A stretch of 64,000 nucleotides of DNA, from the NCBI GenBank assembly GCA_035551675.1, contig DASZMV010000032.1, positions 28,417-92,416 on the forward strand, read 5' to 3'. The position numbers were made by a program, and so were the translations under genes. The DNA is from JAFECT01 sp035551675. Its GTDB lineage: Bacteria > Pseudomonadota > Alphaproteobacteria > Caulobacterales > Caulobacteraceae. Below, in pieces: positions 37,301-49,300 of this stretch (the first letter of the stretch is position 1; each line of letters starts with the position of its first letter). The notes beneath the pieces were generated by a model. It did not search any database, was not told the DNA's origin, and was given only the letters and a program-made list of their open reading frames with translations.

Positions 37301-40300
37301 TGCGGGCGTCGTCGACGTCACGGTTACGACTTCTGCGGGCGCCAGTGCTGCGAGCGCGGCGGATCAGTTCACCTATCAGGCTTCGCCGCCGACCGTCACC
37401 GCCGTCAGCCCGACCAGCGGTTCAACCGCCGGCGGCGCGATCGTCACCATCACTGGAACCAACCTGGCCGCCCCCACGAGCGTGATGTTCGGCAGCGCGT
37501 CGGCGACCTTCACGGTCAACAGCGCGACTTCGATCACGGCGACGTCGCCGGCCGGGTCGGCGGGCACGGTGAACGTCACCGTCACCACCTCGTTCGGAAC
37601 CAGCGCCACGAGCGTCGCGGATCGGTTCACCTATTCGGCCGCGATTCCAACGGTGAACGGCATTACTCCTGCTAGCGGCCCTACCGCGGGGGGCACGAGC
37701 ATCACGATTACCGGCTCTGGCTTTACCGGCGCAACAGCGGTGAAGTTCGGCGCAAACTCCGCGACGACGTTCACGGTGAACAGCGCCACGCAGATTGTCG
37801 CCACCTCTCCGGTCGGATCGGCCGGCGTTGTGGACGTGACCGTGACGACTGCTGGGGGAACGAGCGGAACGAGCGCCGCCGACCAGTTCACCTATACCGC
37901 CTCGCAATCGGCGCCGACCGTCACGTCGATCAGCCCCTCGTCCGGTTCAATCGACAGCGGCCCGCAGGTCACGATCACCGGGACCAATTTCACCGACGCC
38001 ACCGCCGTGAATTTTGGATCGACTTCAACGACGGCGTTCACGGTCAGCAGCGCCACCACCATCTTGGTTTGGGCGCCCGGCGGCACGCCCGGCACAGTGG
38101 ATGTCACGGTCACGACGCCCGTTGGGACAAGTGCTACGGGCGCGGCCGATCGTTATACGTTTCTAGAGCCGGCGCCCGCGATCGTGCAGATAAGCCCGAC
38201 GACCGGGCCTACGACAGGCGGCGCCAGTGTCACGATTTCCGGTAGCGACTTCAGTTTCGCGACCAGCGTGAAGTTCGGGAACGCGGCGGCGACGTTTAGC
38301 ATTATCAGCCCATTCTCGATTGTCGCGACGTCCCCGGTCGGCTCGGTCGGCACGGTCGATATCGTGGTGACGACGCCCGGCGGAACGAGTGCGACGTCGT
38401 CTGCAGATAAGTTCACCTACACTCAAGGCTCACCGCCGACGTTGACGTCCATCAGTCCGGCCTCCGGGACGGTTGACGGAGGAACGTCGGTCACGATCCT
38501 TGGGACGAATTTGACCGGCGCAAGCGGTGTGAAATTCGGCTCGACGGTGGCTAGCTTTGTCGTCGACAGTCCGACCCAAATCACCGCCACATCGCCGGCG
38601 GAGCCTGCGGGAACGGTGGATGTCACCGTCACAACCTCGCTCGGAACGACCGCGGCGAGCGCCGCAGACAAGTATACCTACGGCCAAACCGCCAGCACGC
38701 CGCCGGAAGTCATCGCCATCAGTCCGGCGATCGGTCCGACGGCTGGCGGCAACAGCGTGATCATCACGGGTGAGAACCTTACGGGAGCCACCAATGTCCA
38801 ATTCGGTGGCACGCCCGCGTCCTTCACGGTAACCAGTCCGACGAGCATCAATGCGACCGTGCCTTCGGGTGTTGGCGTGGTGCATGTCTCGGTCACGACG
38901 GCGGCCGGAAGCAGCGCGCTCAACACAGGCGACCAATATACCTACCAGGATCTGCCGAGCGTCTATTCGCTGAGTCCGCCTGGAGGACCGACTGCGGGCG
39001 GGAACAGCGTTGGGATCATCGCTTCCAGCTTTACCGGTCTGACGAGCGTAACGTTCGGTGGCAAGAACGTGCCGTTCACGATCGCAAGCGGGAGCCAAAT
39101 CAATGTCATCGCGCCACCAGGCTCCGTGGGTTCGGTCGACGTCGTTTTGACGACTGCGGCTGGTGTCAGCCCGATCACCGCTTCGGATAAATACGCCTAC
39201 TACGATCCGGCCGCCAAACCGACCGTCACAGGCGTTTCGCCATCGGCCGGCGCCGCGAACGCTCAGGTCACTATCACAGGGACGGGTTTTGTCACGGCGA
39301 CCGGCGTCACCTTCGGCGGAGTCCCCGTCACAAGTCTGATCGCACCCGCGAGCGACAACTCGATTACGGTTTTTGCGCCCACCCTCCCGGTCGGCGGCGC
39401 CGTCGACGTCCAAGTGATCAATCCGAATGGAACCAGCCCTGTCTCGTCGGCCGATAAGTTCAACTTTATCGCTCCGCCGACCATCACGTCGGTGACGCCC
39501 TCAAGCGGCTCGCAGGAAGGCGGTTACCAGGTCGTGATCGCGGGCACGGGCTTCACGACCGCAAGCCAGGTGCGCTTCGGGATCAATTCCCAGTCAACGA
39601 CATTTACGATCAACAGCGACACCCAGATTACCGCCCTGGTTCCGTTCGGCGTCGGTACGGTCGACATCCTTGTCATCACCTCGGCGGGCGGAACCCCGCA
39701 GACCGCCTCTGACAAATTCACCTACGTCAACTTCACGCCGCCGGTGATCGCGTCGGTCAGTCCGTCGACGGGCCCGACGAACGGCGGCAATTCGGTCATC
39801 ATCACCGGTTCGAGTTTCACGGGCGCCAGCACGGTTCAGTTCGGAACCATGCGGACGACCTTCACCGTAAACAGCGACACTCAGATCACCGCTGTCGCGC
39901 CCCCCAATGCACCGGGCGCGGTGGATGTGGTCATCGACGGTCCTGGCGGCCTCAGCGCCACGAGTGCGGCCGATAAGTACACCTATCCTGGCGCAGCGCC
40001 GGTGGTCACGACGGTCAGCCCGGCCGGCGGACCGACGACGGGCGGCGCGTCGGTCGATATCCTGGGCGCCAACTTCACCGGCGCGACGGCGGTCACGTTC
40101 GGAACGGTCGCGGCAAGCGCCTTTTCCGCGGTCAACGACAATGAGATCACGGCGACGGCGCCTGCGGGTTCGGGTGCGGTCGACGTTACGGTCACGACGG
40201 CGCAAGGCAAGAGCGCGACGTCCGCCAGCGACCAGTTCGCTTACGCCGCTGCGCCCAGCGTCAGTCAGGTCTCGCCGGGCACGGGACCCGCAGCCGGCGG

Positions 40301-43300
40301 GTCGAGCGTCACCATTGCCGGTTCGAATTTCACCGGGGCGGCGGCGGTGGCCTTCGGCGCGACGCCGGCGACGAGCTTCATCGTCAACAGTGCAACCAGC
40401 ATCACCGCGACGGCGCCGGCGGGAGTCGGCACGGTAGACGTGGTGGTCACTGCCTTCGGCGGCTCGAGTGCGAAAGTCTCCGCGGATCAGTTCGTCTACA
40501 GCGGCTCGCTACCCGGACCGACGGTGTCTTCGATCAGCCCGAACACCGGAGCGGTGGGCGCGGGCACGACCGTAACCATTACGGGCGCGAATTTCACCGG
40601 GGCGACGAGCGTGAAGTTCGGCGCATCGCCTGCGACGAGCTTCGCGGTCACCAGCGCAACGTCAATCGAGGCGGCCGCACCGACCGGCGCGACTGGAACC
40701 GTCGACGTCGTGGTGACCTCCCCGAACGGGACCAGCCCGACGGCGAGCAGCGACCAGTTCACCTATACGGCGGCGGCTGGAGCACCGACAATCGACGGTG
40801 TCAGTCCCAATAGCGGGTCGATCACCGGCGGGACCGTCGTCACTATTACCGGGACGAATTTCACCGGCGCGACCAACGTCGAGTTCGCCGGCGCCATGGC
40901 GACGTTCTCCGTGAACAGCGCCACTAGCATTACAGCGGTCGTCCCTCTCGGCGCTACGGCGGGCGTCGTCGACATCACCGTCGTCACACCCGGCGGAGTC
41001 AGCGCAACGAGCGGCTCGGATCGTTTCACCTACGTAATCGGCGCGCCCACCGTGGGCGAAGTGACACCTGGCACGGGCGCGACTGCCGGTGGGACTAGCG
41101 TCGGCGTCATCGGGACGAACTTCTACAACGTCACCGCCGTGATGTTTGGTTCGAAGGCGGCGACATCCTTCAACATCGATACTCCCAAGGTGATCGAAGC
41201 CGTCGCGCCAGCGGGGTCCGGCACTGTGGATGTAACCATCGTCACGTCCTCCGGAACCAGCGTGACCAGCTCCGCCGACCGCTACACCTATACGGACACG
41301 TCTCAACCCATTCCGACCGTGACGTCGATCAGTCCGACCAGCGGGCCTGCGAACACGACGGTCACGATCGTCGGCACGCACCTTAGCAACGCGTTCGGCG
41401 TCCAGTTCGGCGGGACCTCCGCTAACGCCACGTTCATCAGCGACAACGAAATCATCACCTCTGCGCCGACCGGTTCGGGAACCGTGGACGTGACGGTTCA
41501 GAACGCAGCCGGGATCAGCGCAAAGATCGCCGCCGACCAATTTACCTACACGACGGTGACGACCGGGCCGCCCGTCGTGAACGGCCTGTCGCCGACAGCC
41601 GGCACGACGGGCGGCGGATCGAGCATCGAAATCTTCGGCTCGCATTTCACCGGTGCGACGAGCGTCAAGGTCGGCATCTCGCCCGCGAAAATATTTTCCG
41701 TGCTCAACGATAACGTCATCAGTCTGACCACTCCGCCGGGCGAGCCCGGTGCCGTAGACATTATCGTGACCAATTCTCAGGGAACCAGCACGGCGAACCC
41801 TGGCGACCAGTTCACCTACAGCGGCCCAAGTCCCGTGCCGGCGATCACCTCAGTGACTCCGAATTCCGGCCTGACGAACGGGGGCGGAACGCTCCTGATC
41901 GCGGGCTCCGGCTTTACCAACGCCAGCAGCGTGAAATTCGGTACGGTTTCGGCGACCTTCACGGTCTTCTCGGACACTGGTATGAACGTGACCGTTCCTG
42001 CCGGCGCTCCGGGCCTCGTAAACATCGTTGTCACGGGACCTTTGGGCGCCAGTTTGACCACCGCGGCCGATCAGTACACTTACGTCGCGCCGGCGGGCGC
42101 GCCATCGATCTCCGGGGTCAGCCCGAGTTCCGGCTCGAGCTCCGGTGGGACGAGCGTGACGATCAGCGGTGCGCATTTCAGCGGTGCGACCTCCGTCAAG
42201 TTCGGTACGGCCAGCGTCGGGTTCAGCGTCAGCAACGACAATACGATCTTCCTCGTGACCGCGCCGACCACGGCCCAGGTGGTTGACGTAACGGTGAGCG
42301 GGCCGGGTGGAACGAGCGCTCTGACGGCGGCCGACAAGTACGCCTTTACGCCTTCGTCGGTGCCGCCTTCGATCACTAACGTATCACCGACGGTCGGTCC
42401 GCTGGCCGGCGGTAACTCCATCGGGATCAATGGTGCCAACCTCATGGACGTCACGTCTGTCAAATTCGGCGGCGTAAGCGCCGCCTTCACATTGAACAGC
42501 GGCAACGGTCTTACCGCGGTCGCTCCGCCAGGGTCCGCGGGTACGGTTGACATCGTCGTGATCGCGCCGGCGGGTTCGAGCGCGGTCAGCGCGGCCGACC
42601 ACTACACCTACGCCAACCCGCCGGCCGCACCGACCATTACGGGGCTTGCGCCGACGAGTGGGTCAACGGCCGGCGGCAACAGCGTCGTCATCACCGGCAC
42701 GAATCTCTCGACCGCTGTAGCCGTCCGGTTCGGCTCGGTCGGGGCCAACTACACGGTCAACAGCGATACACAGATCACGGCAGTTGCGCCGAGCGGGAGT
42801 GTCGGGACAATCGATATTGTCGTGACCAACGTGACCGCGGCGTCGGCGACCAATGCATCGGACAAGTATTCCTACGTCTCTACGGTCCCGACCGTGACGG
42901 CGGTGTCGCCGAATAGTGGATCGGTTACCGGCGGCGCCAGCGTGATCCTGACCGGGACGAATTTCACCGGCGCCACGGCAGTCAAATTCGGCTCCGCGAG
43001 CGTCAGTACGTTCACCGTGGTCAGCGCGACGCAGATTACCGTCGCCTCGCCGGCGACGTCGACGGCGGGCGCCGTCGATATTACGGTGGTGACGCCCAAC
43101 GGCGTGTCGGCGACGTCGACCGCCGACCAGTTCACCTACCAGGCGCCCCCGACCCCGACCGTCACTGGCGTTACGCCGAACAGCGGCGCCAGCCAGGGCG
43201 ATGAATTCGTGACCGTAGCGGGGACGAATTTCATCGACGTGACCGCCGTGAAGGTCAACGGTCAAAGCACCGCTTTCAAGGTCATCAGTCCAACGACCCT

Positions 43301-46300
43301 AACCCTCAACTTCTACGGCGGCCCGGCTGGGACGACGGCGGACATCACAGTGACGACCCCGGGCGGCACGAGCGCGACCTCGACCGCCGACCAGTACACG
43401 TTCGTTGCAGCGGCGGCCCCGGCCATATCGTCGATCTCGCCATCGTCCGGCCCGACGGCGGGCGGGACCCTGGTGGTCGTCAACGGGACGGGGTTCACCA
43501 ATGTCATATCGGTGAGGTTCGGCAACCAGACGGTGACAAGCATCCCTAGCCTGTATGACAATCAGATGCAGGTTCTTGCCCCCGCCGGCGTGGCGCCGGG
43601 GACCGTCGACATCATCGTCACCACCAACATCGGCGCGAGCTCGCCGAGCGCGGGCGACAAGTTCACCTACGCGGCAGGGCCCGTCGTACAGTCGCTGAGC
43701 CCGAATTCAGGCTCGACGAGCGGCGGCAATTCCGTGGTGATTACGGGGAGTGGATTCACGGGTGCGAGCGCCGTGCGGTTCGGCGCCGCGGCGGCCGCGA
43801 GTTACATTGTCAACAGCGACGCCCAGATCACAGCCATGGCGCCGGCTGGGGCGGCCGGCTTCGTCGACGTGACCGTGACAACGGTCGTTGGCACCAGTGC
43901 GACAGGGACGTTCGATCGCTACACCTATGGCGGCTCGGGGACCGCGCCCGCGATCACGGCCGTCAACCCTGCGGGAGGACCGAGTTCGGGTGGGACGACT
44001 GTAACGATCAGCGGATCCGGCTTCACGGGCGCGACAGGCGTGAAGTTCGGCGCGATGGCGGCGACGGCTTTCGCGGTCAACAGCGACAGCCAGATCACGG
44101 CGACCTCCCCGGCCGGCGCCGCCGGCGGGGTGGACATCAGTGTGATCACGGCCAACGGGACGAGTGCGGTCTCTTCGGCGGATCGCTTCACCTACGCCGC
44201 TTCTGCGGCCCCGACGGTGACGGGGGTTTCTCCGACTTCCGGCTCGACCGCCGGTGGAACCAGCGTAACGATCACCGGCGCGAACTTCACCGGCGCGACC
44301 GGCGTAAAGTTCGGCGCTGCGCCTGCGACGACCTTCACGGTGGTAAGTGCAACGTCGGTCACCGCGACTTCGCCCGCGGGGTCGGCGGGGACTGTGGACG
44401 TAACGGTCACCACCTCGGCCGGAACGAGTGTGACCTCTACCTCCGACCACTTCACCTACACCGCGAGCCAATCCGCGCCCGCGGTCACCGCGATCACTCC
44501 GACCGGCGGCTCGACCGCCGGCGGCACGAGCGTGACCATCACCGGCACGAACTTCACCGGCGCGACGGGCGTGATGTTCGGAGCTACGGCGGCGGCGACC
44601 TTTACGGTCAACAGCGCGACTTCGATCACCGCGACATCGCCGGCGGGGTCGGGCGTGGTGGACATCACGGTCACGACTTCGGGCGGGACCAGCGCGACCC
44701 TCGCGGCGGATCAGTTCACCTACAGCTCGGGCGGCGGTTCGCCGCCGGTAGTCAACGGCGTCTCGCCGGTGGGCGGGCCGGCGGCGGGCGGGACGACGGT
44801 GACCGTCCTCGGCAGCAACTTCACCGGCGCTACGTTGGTGGCTTTCGGCGCCACGCCGGCCGCATCCTTCACGGTCGTCAGCGCCACGCGGATCACCGCC
44901 GTGTCTCCGGCGGGGACGGGCACGGTGGACATTCTGGTCACCACCCCAGCGGGAACGAGTACCGCGCGAGTCATTGACCACTTCACCTTCCGCGCCGGCG
45001 CGGCGCTGAAGGCGGACGGCGCGTCGCCCGATACGGGCGCACCCACGGTCACGGCGGTGAGCCCGAACACAGGCGCCGCGACCGGCGGCTATTGGATCAC
45101 GCTGACCGGGACGAACTTCACCGGCGCCACCGCCGTGACCTTCGGATCGGCGCCGGCAGGCAACTTCGTGGTCGAGAGCGCGACCTCGATCATGGCCGTC
45201 ACGCCATCGGGGACCGGTACCGTCGACATGCGGGTGACCACGCCGAACGGCACGAGCGCGGTGCGCGCGTCGGATCACTTCACCTACCAAGGCACGCCGT
45301 CGGAGCCGACGATCACCGGCCTCACGCCCAATTCGGGCCTGGGGACGGGGGGGAACACGGTCGTCATGACCGGGACCAATTTCACCGGCGCGACAGCGGT
45401 GAAGTTCGGCGCGGCGAGCGCGAGCTTCACAGTACAGAGCGGAACTCAGCTCACGGCAGTAGCGCCCGCGGGCGCAGTCGGGTCGGTGAACGTCACCGTC
45501 ACCAATCCGTCCGGGACCAGCGGAACGGGCGAGGCGGTTTATCAGTACCTGCCGCCGGCGCCGACCATCTCGGCGATCTCGCCGTCGACCATGGTGAGCG
45601 GCGTCCAGGGTCAACTCGTCATCACCGGGACGAATTTCACCAACGTCACCGACATCACGATCGGTGGTGTTTCGGTTGGTGGCACCGTCAGCAGCACTAC
45701 GATCCAGACAAACGTACCGATGTTGGCGCCAGGCGTGTACGATGTCACGATCACCACGTTCTCCGGAACCAGCGCGATCACGTCCGCCGACAAGTTGACA
45801 ATCACCGGGGTAACGGCGCCCAAGGTCACGGCGATTAGCCCGACCAGCGGGAGCACCGACGGCGGGACCAGCGTGACCATCACCGGCTCGGGTTTCCTCA
45901 GCGCGACCGGAGTGAAGTTCGGCGGGGCCCCGGCGGCGTTCTTCAACGTGAACAGCGACACCACCATCGTCGCGGGCGCGCCGGCCGGCGCTGCCGGGGC
46001 GGTCGATGTGACGGTGGCGGATTCCGCCGGCGTCAGTGTGACTAGTTCGGCTGACGTCTTCACCTACACACCTGCGACTTTGCCCACTGTCGCCAGTCTC
46101 TCGCCTACGACCGGCTCAACCATCGGCGGGACCAGCGTGACAATCTTCGGAACTAACCTGAGCGCCGTCACGGCCGTGAAGTTCGGGGCCGTCAACGCCT
46201 CATTCACTGCGCCGGGCGCCAATTCGATCGTGGCGACCGCCCCCGCAGGATCCGCGGGCGTCGTGGACGTAACGGTGGTCAATCCCTCGGGCGTCAGTGC

Positions 46301-49300
46301 TGCGACCGCGGCCGACCGCTTCACCTACACGGCCCAACCCGGGCCGAGCGTGACGGGCATCGGCGGCAACAAGCAGCCGACGGCGGGTGGGGGCCAAGTC
46401 ACCATCAGCGGCGCGGGCTTCACGGCCGCGACCTCTGTTAAGTTTGGAACGACCGCGGCGACCAGTTTCACCGTCAACAGCGACAGTCAAATCACGGCGA
46501 TCGCGCCTGCGAACCCGGCGGGAGCGGTCAATGTCACGGTCACTACCCCGCTTGGGACCAGCGCGGTCAACAGTAGCGACGTCGTCACCTACGTCACGCC
46601 GGCGGTGGTGAACTCGCTCTCGCCGACCAGCGGCGGAGGCGGCGGCGGGACAACGGTGACCATCATCGGCTCAGGCTTTACCGCGGCGTCCGACGTCTAC
46701 TTCGGGAACGATCTCGCGAAGTCCTTCAAGGTGGTCAGCGACACCAAGATCACCGCGGTGACGCCGGCGGGCTACGGCGCCGAGGGCGTGCGCGTGGCCA
46801 ATCCGGTCAGCATGAGCAACGCCAACGTCGTCTTCACCTACACCAGCAAGCCGCCGGCGCCGTCGATAAACCTGATCTCGCCGAGCAGCGGGACAAGCCT
46901 CGGCGGCACGATGGTGTCGATTGAGGGAGCAAACTTCTTCGGCGTGACTAGTGTCACTTTCGGCGGCGTGGCGGCGACCTCGTTCTCGGTCGAGGACGAC
47001 GAGTTCATTCACGCGATTGCGCCCGCGGGCTCCGGCACAGTCGACATCAGGGTCGTCACCGCCGGCGGCACGACGCCGGTCTCGAGCAAAGATAAGTACG
47101 CCTACACCGCACCGGCGGCGCCGAGCATCACGGCGGTGACGCCGAACAACGGACCGACCGCCGGTGGCATGTCGGTGACGATCGCCGGTTCGGGCTTCAT
47201 GGGCGCAACGACGGTGAACTTCGGCTCGGTCGCCGCGGCGTCCTTCGTGGTGAACAACGACAACCAGATCACGGCGGTGACGCCGGCCGAGACCGGCTCG
47301 CTGACGCTCCCGTTCGGCCAGGTCAGTGTGACGGTGACGACGCCGCAGGGAACAAGTTTTGGCGACTCGGCCAGCATCTACACGTTCGTGGCGCCTGTGC
47401 CTGCCATCACCGCGATCAGCCCGAGCAACGGTCCCTCCACCGGCGGAACGAACGTGACTCTCACCGGCACAGGCTTCATCGGCGCCTCGGGGGTTAAGTT
47501 CGGTGCGACGGCGGCTGCGAGCTTCACGGTGAAGAGCGACACCCAGATCACCGTGACGTCGCCTGCGGGCGTGGCGGGCGCGGTGGATGTCACCGTGACG
47601 ACGCCGGGCGGGACGAGCAGCGCGGTCGTCGGCGATCGCTTCACCTACGCTGCGACGCAAGCCGCGCCGGCGGTGACAGCGATCAGCCCGTCCAGCGGCT
47701 CGACCGCCGGCGGGACGAGCGTGACGATCACCGGTTCGGGCTTCACCGGCGCGACCGGCGTCAAGTTCGGCGCCGCTGCATCGACCACGTTCACGGTGAA
47801 GAGCGACACCCAGATCGTGGCGACCTCGCCGGCTAGTTCGGCGGGCGCGGTGGACGTGACGGTTACGACCGGGGGCGGCGTCAGCGCCACGATTTCGACC
47901 GATCGATACACCTATACGGCGACGGTCTCCGCGCCCGCGATCACCGCGATCAGTCCGACCAGCGGCCCGACCGCGGGCGGCACGAGTGTGACCATCACCG
48001 GAACGAATCTCTCCGGTGCGACCGGCGTGAAGTTCGGAGCTACGGCGGCGGCGGCCTTCACAGTCAACAGCGCGACTTCGATCACGGCCGCTTCGCCGGC
48101 AGGATCAGGCGTGGTCGACGTGACCGTCACGACATCGGCGGGGACCACTGCGGCCGTGACAGGTGACCATTTCACCTACACCACAGGCGGCGGCGGTTCC
48201 GCGCCGGTAGTCAACGGCGTCTCGCCGGTGGGCGGACCGGCGGCGGGCGGGACGACCGTGACCCTCCTCGGCAGCAACTTCACCGGCGCCACCTTGGTGG
48301 CCTTCGGCGCCACGCCGGCCGCATCCTTCACCGTCGTCAGCGCAACGCGCATCACCGCTGTGTCTCCGGCGGGGACGGGCACGGTGGATATTCTTGTCAC
48401 CACCCCGGCGGGGACGAGCACCGCGCGGGCTATCGACCACTTCACCTTCCGCACCGGCGCGGCGCTGAAGGCGCAGGTCGCGATCCGCGTGCGCACCGGC
48501 GCGAACACGTCGGTGTCGGTTGCGCTGACGCGCACCGTGCAGGCCGGCGGCGGCAAGGTGACCATGCTGACGCCGTCCAACGCGGGTTCGGCGACCATCG
48601 AGCCGGACGCGGACGGCAAGTCGGTGTCGCTGGCGTTCAAGCCGACGCCGGGCTTCTTCGGCAAGGCGGTGGTTCACTACACGCTGAGCACCGCCGCCGC
48701 GTCCGACGACCTGGTCGCGGAGGGCGATGTGGAGATCACCGTCGACACGCGGCCGGATCCGAGCGCGGACGGCGGCGTGCGCGGGGTGATCCAGGCCGAG
48801 ACCGAGGCCTCGGTTCGTTTCGCCGACGCGCAGATCTCCAACTTCAACCAGCACCTGGAGAGCCTGCACGCCGACGGTCGCGGCAAGGGCGGCAACGGGG
48901 TGAACTTCAACTTCGGCTTCGGCCAGGACCAGCCCAACCTGATGCTGCAGCGCGACCACGACGCTCTTCGCATCGACGGCGACGAAGCGTGGCCGACGCC
49001 GGCGCTCGGACCCGACCCGCAGGCGAAACGGCCCGCGCCGTCGAAGTACCCGGCGCGCGCCGCGGCGGGACCCGGCCTCGGTAATGGTTCGGCCGACTCC
49101 GCGATCACCATGTGGACCGGCGGCGCCATCAGCTTCGGCCAGAGCGACGCCACGACCCAGCGGCCCGGCTTCCGCTTCACCACCGACGGCCTCTCGGCCG
49201 GGGTGGACGCGCGGCTCAGCGGTCAACTGACCCTGGGCGCCGGCGCGGGGGTGGGTCAGTCCTACGCCCAGGTGAACGGTGGTTCGCGGGTGGACGGCCA

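Larger units (their letters stand above)
28503..48475 (+). repeat. Array of 76 IPT/TIG-domain repeats (about 255-265 bp each)
   Basis: Counted by hand from the translation, each unit running from (V/I)xxISPxxG to the FTY-type end. Units diverge mostly in the two loops, after TNFTGAT and after VNS. Units 2, 41, 42, 50 and 66 are the most divergent; units 18-36 and 59-76 are the most alike. Linkers of 2-10 residues rich in Ala, Pro and Ser separate them. Repetition of this order makes the locus prone to recombination and misassembly. Confidence 0.9.

Noticed and set aside
29300..48400. A ladder of about 85-codon open frames on the minus strand, one per TIG repeat
   Set aside because: They mirror the repeat period exactly, have no ribosome binding sites and are the complement of Thr/Ser/Ala/Gly-rich codons; they are shadows of the adhesin gene.
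28503..48475. Regularly spaced repeats considered as a CRISPR or satellite array
   Set aside because: The period of about 260 bp is coding, in one frame, and translates into IPT/TIG domains; there are no short identical repeats with unique spacers and no cas genes.
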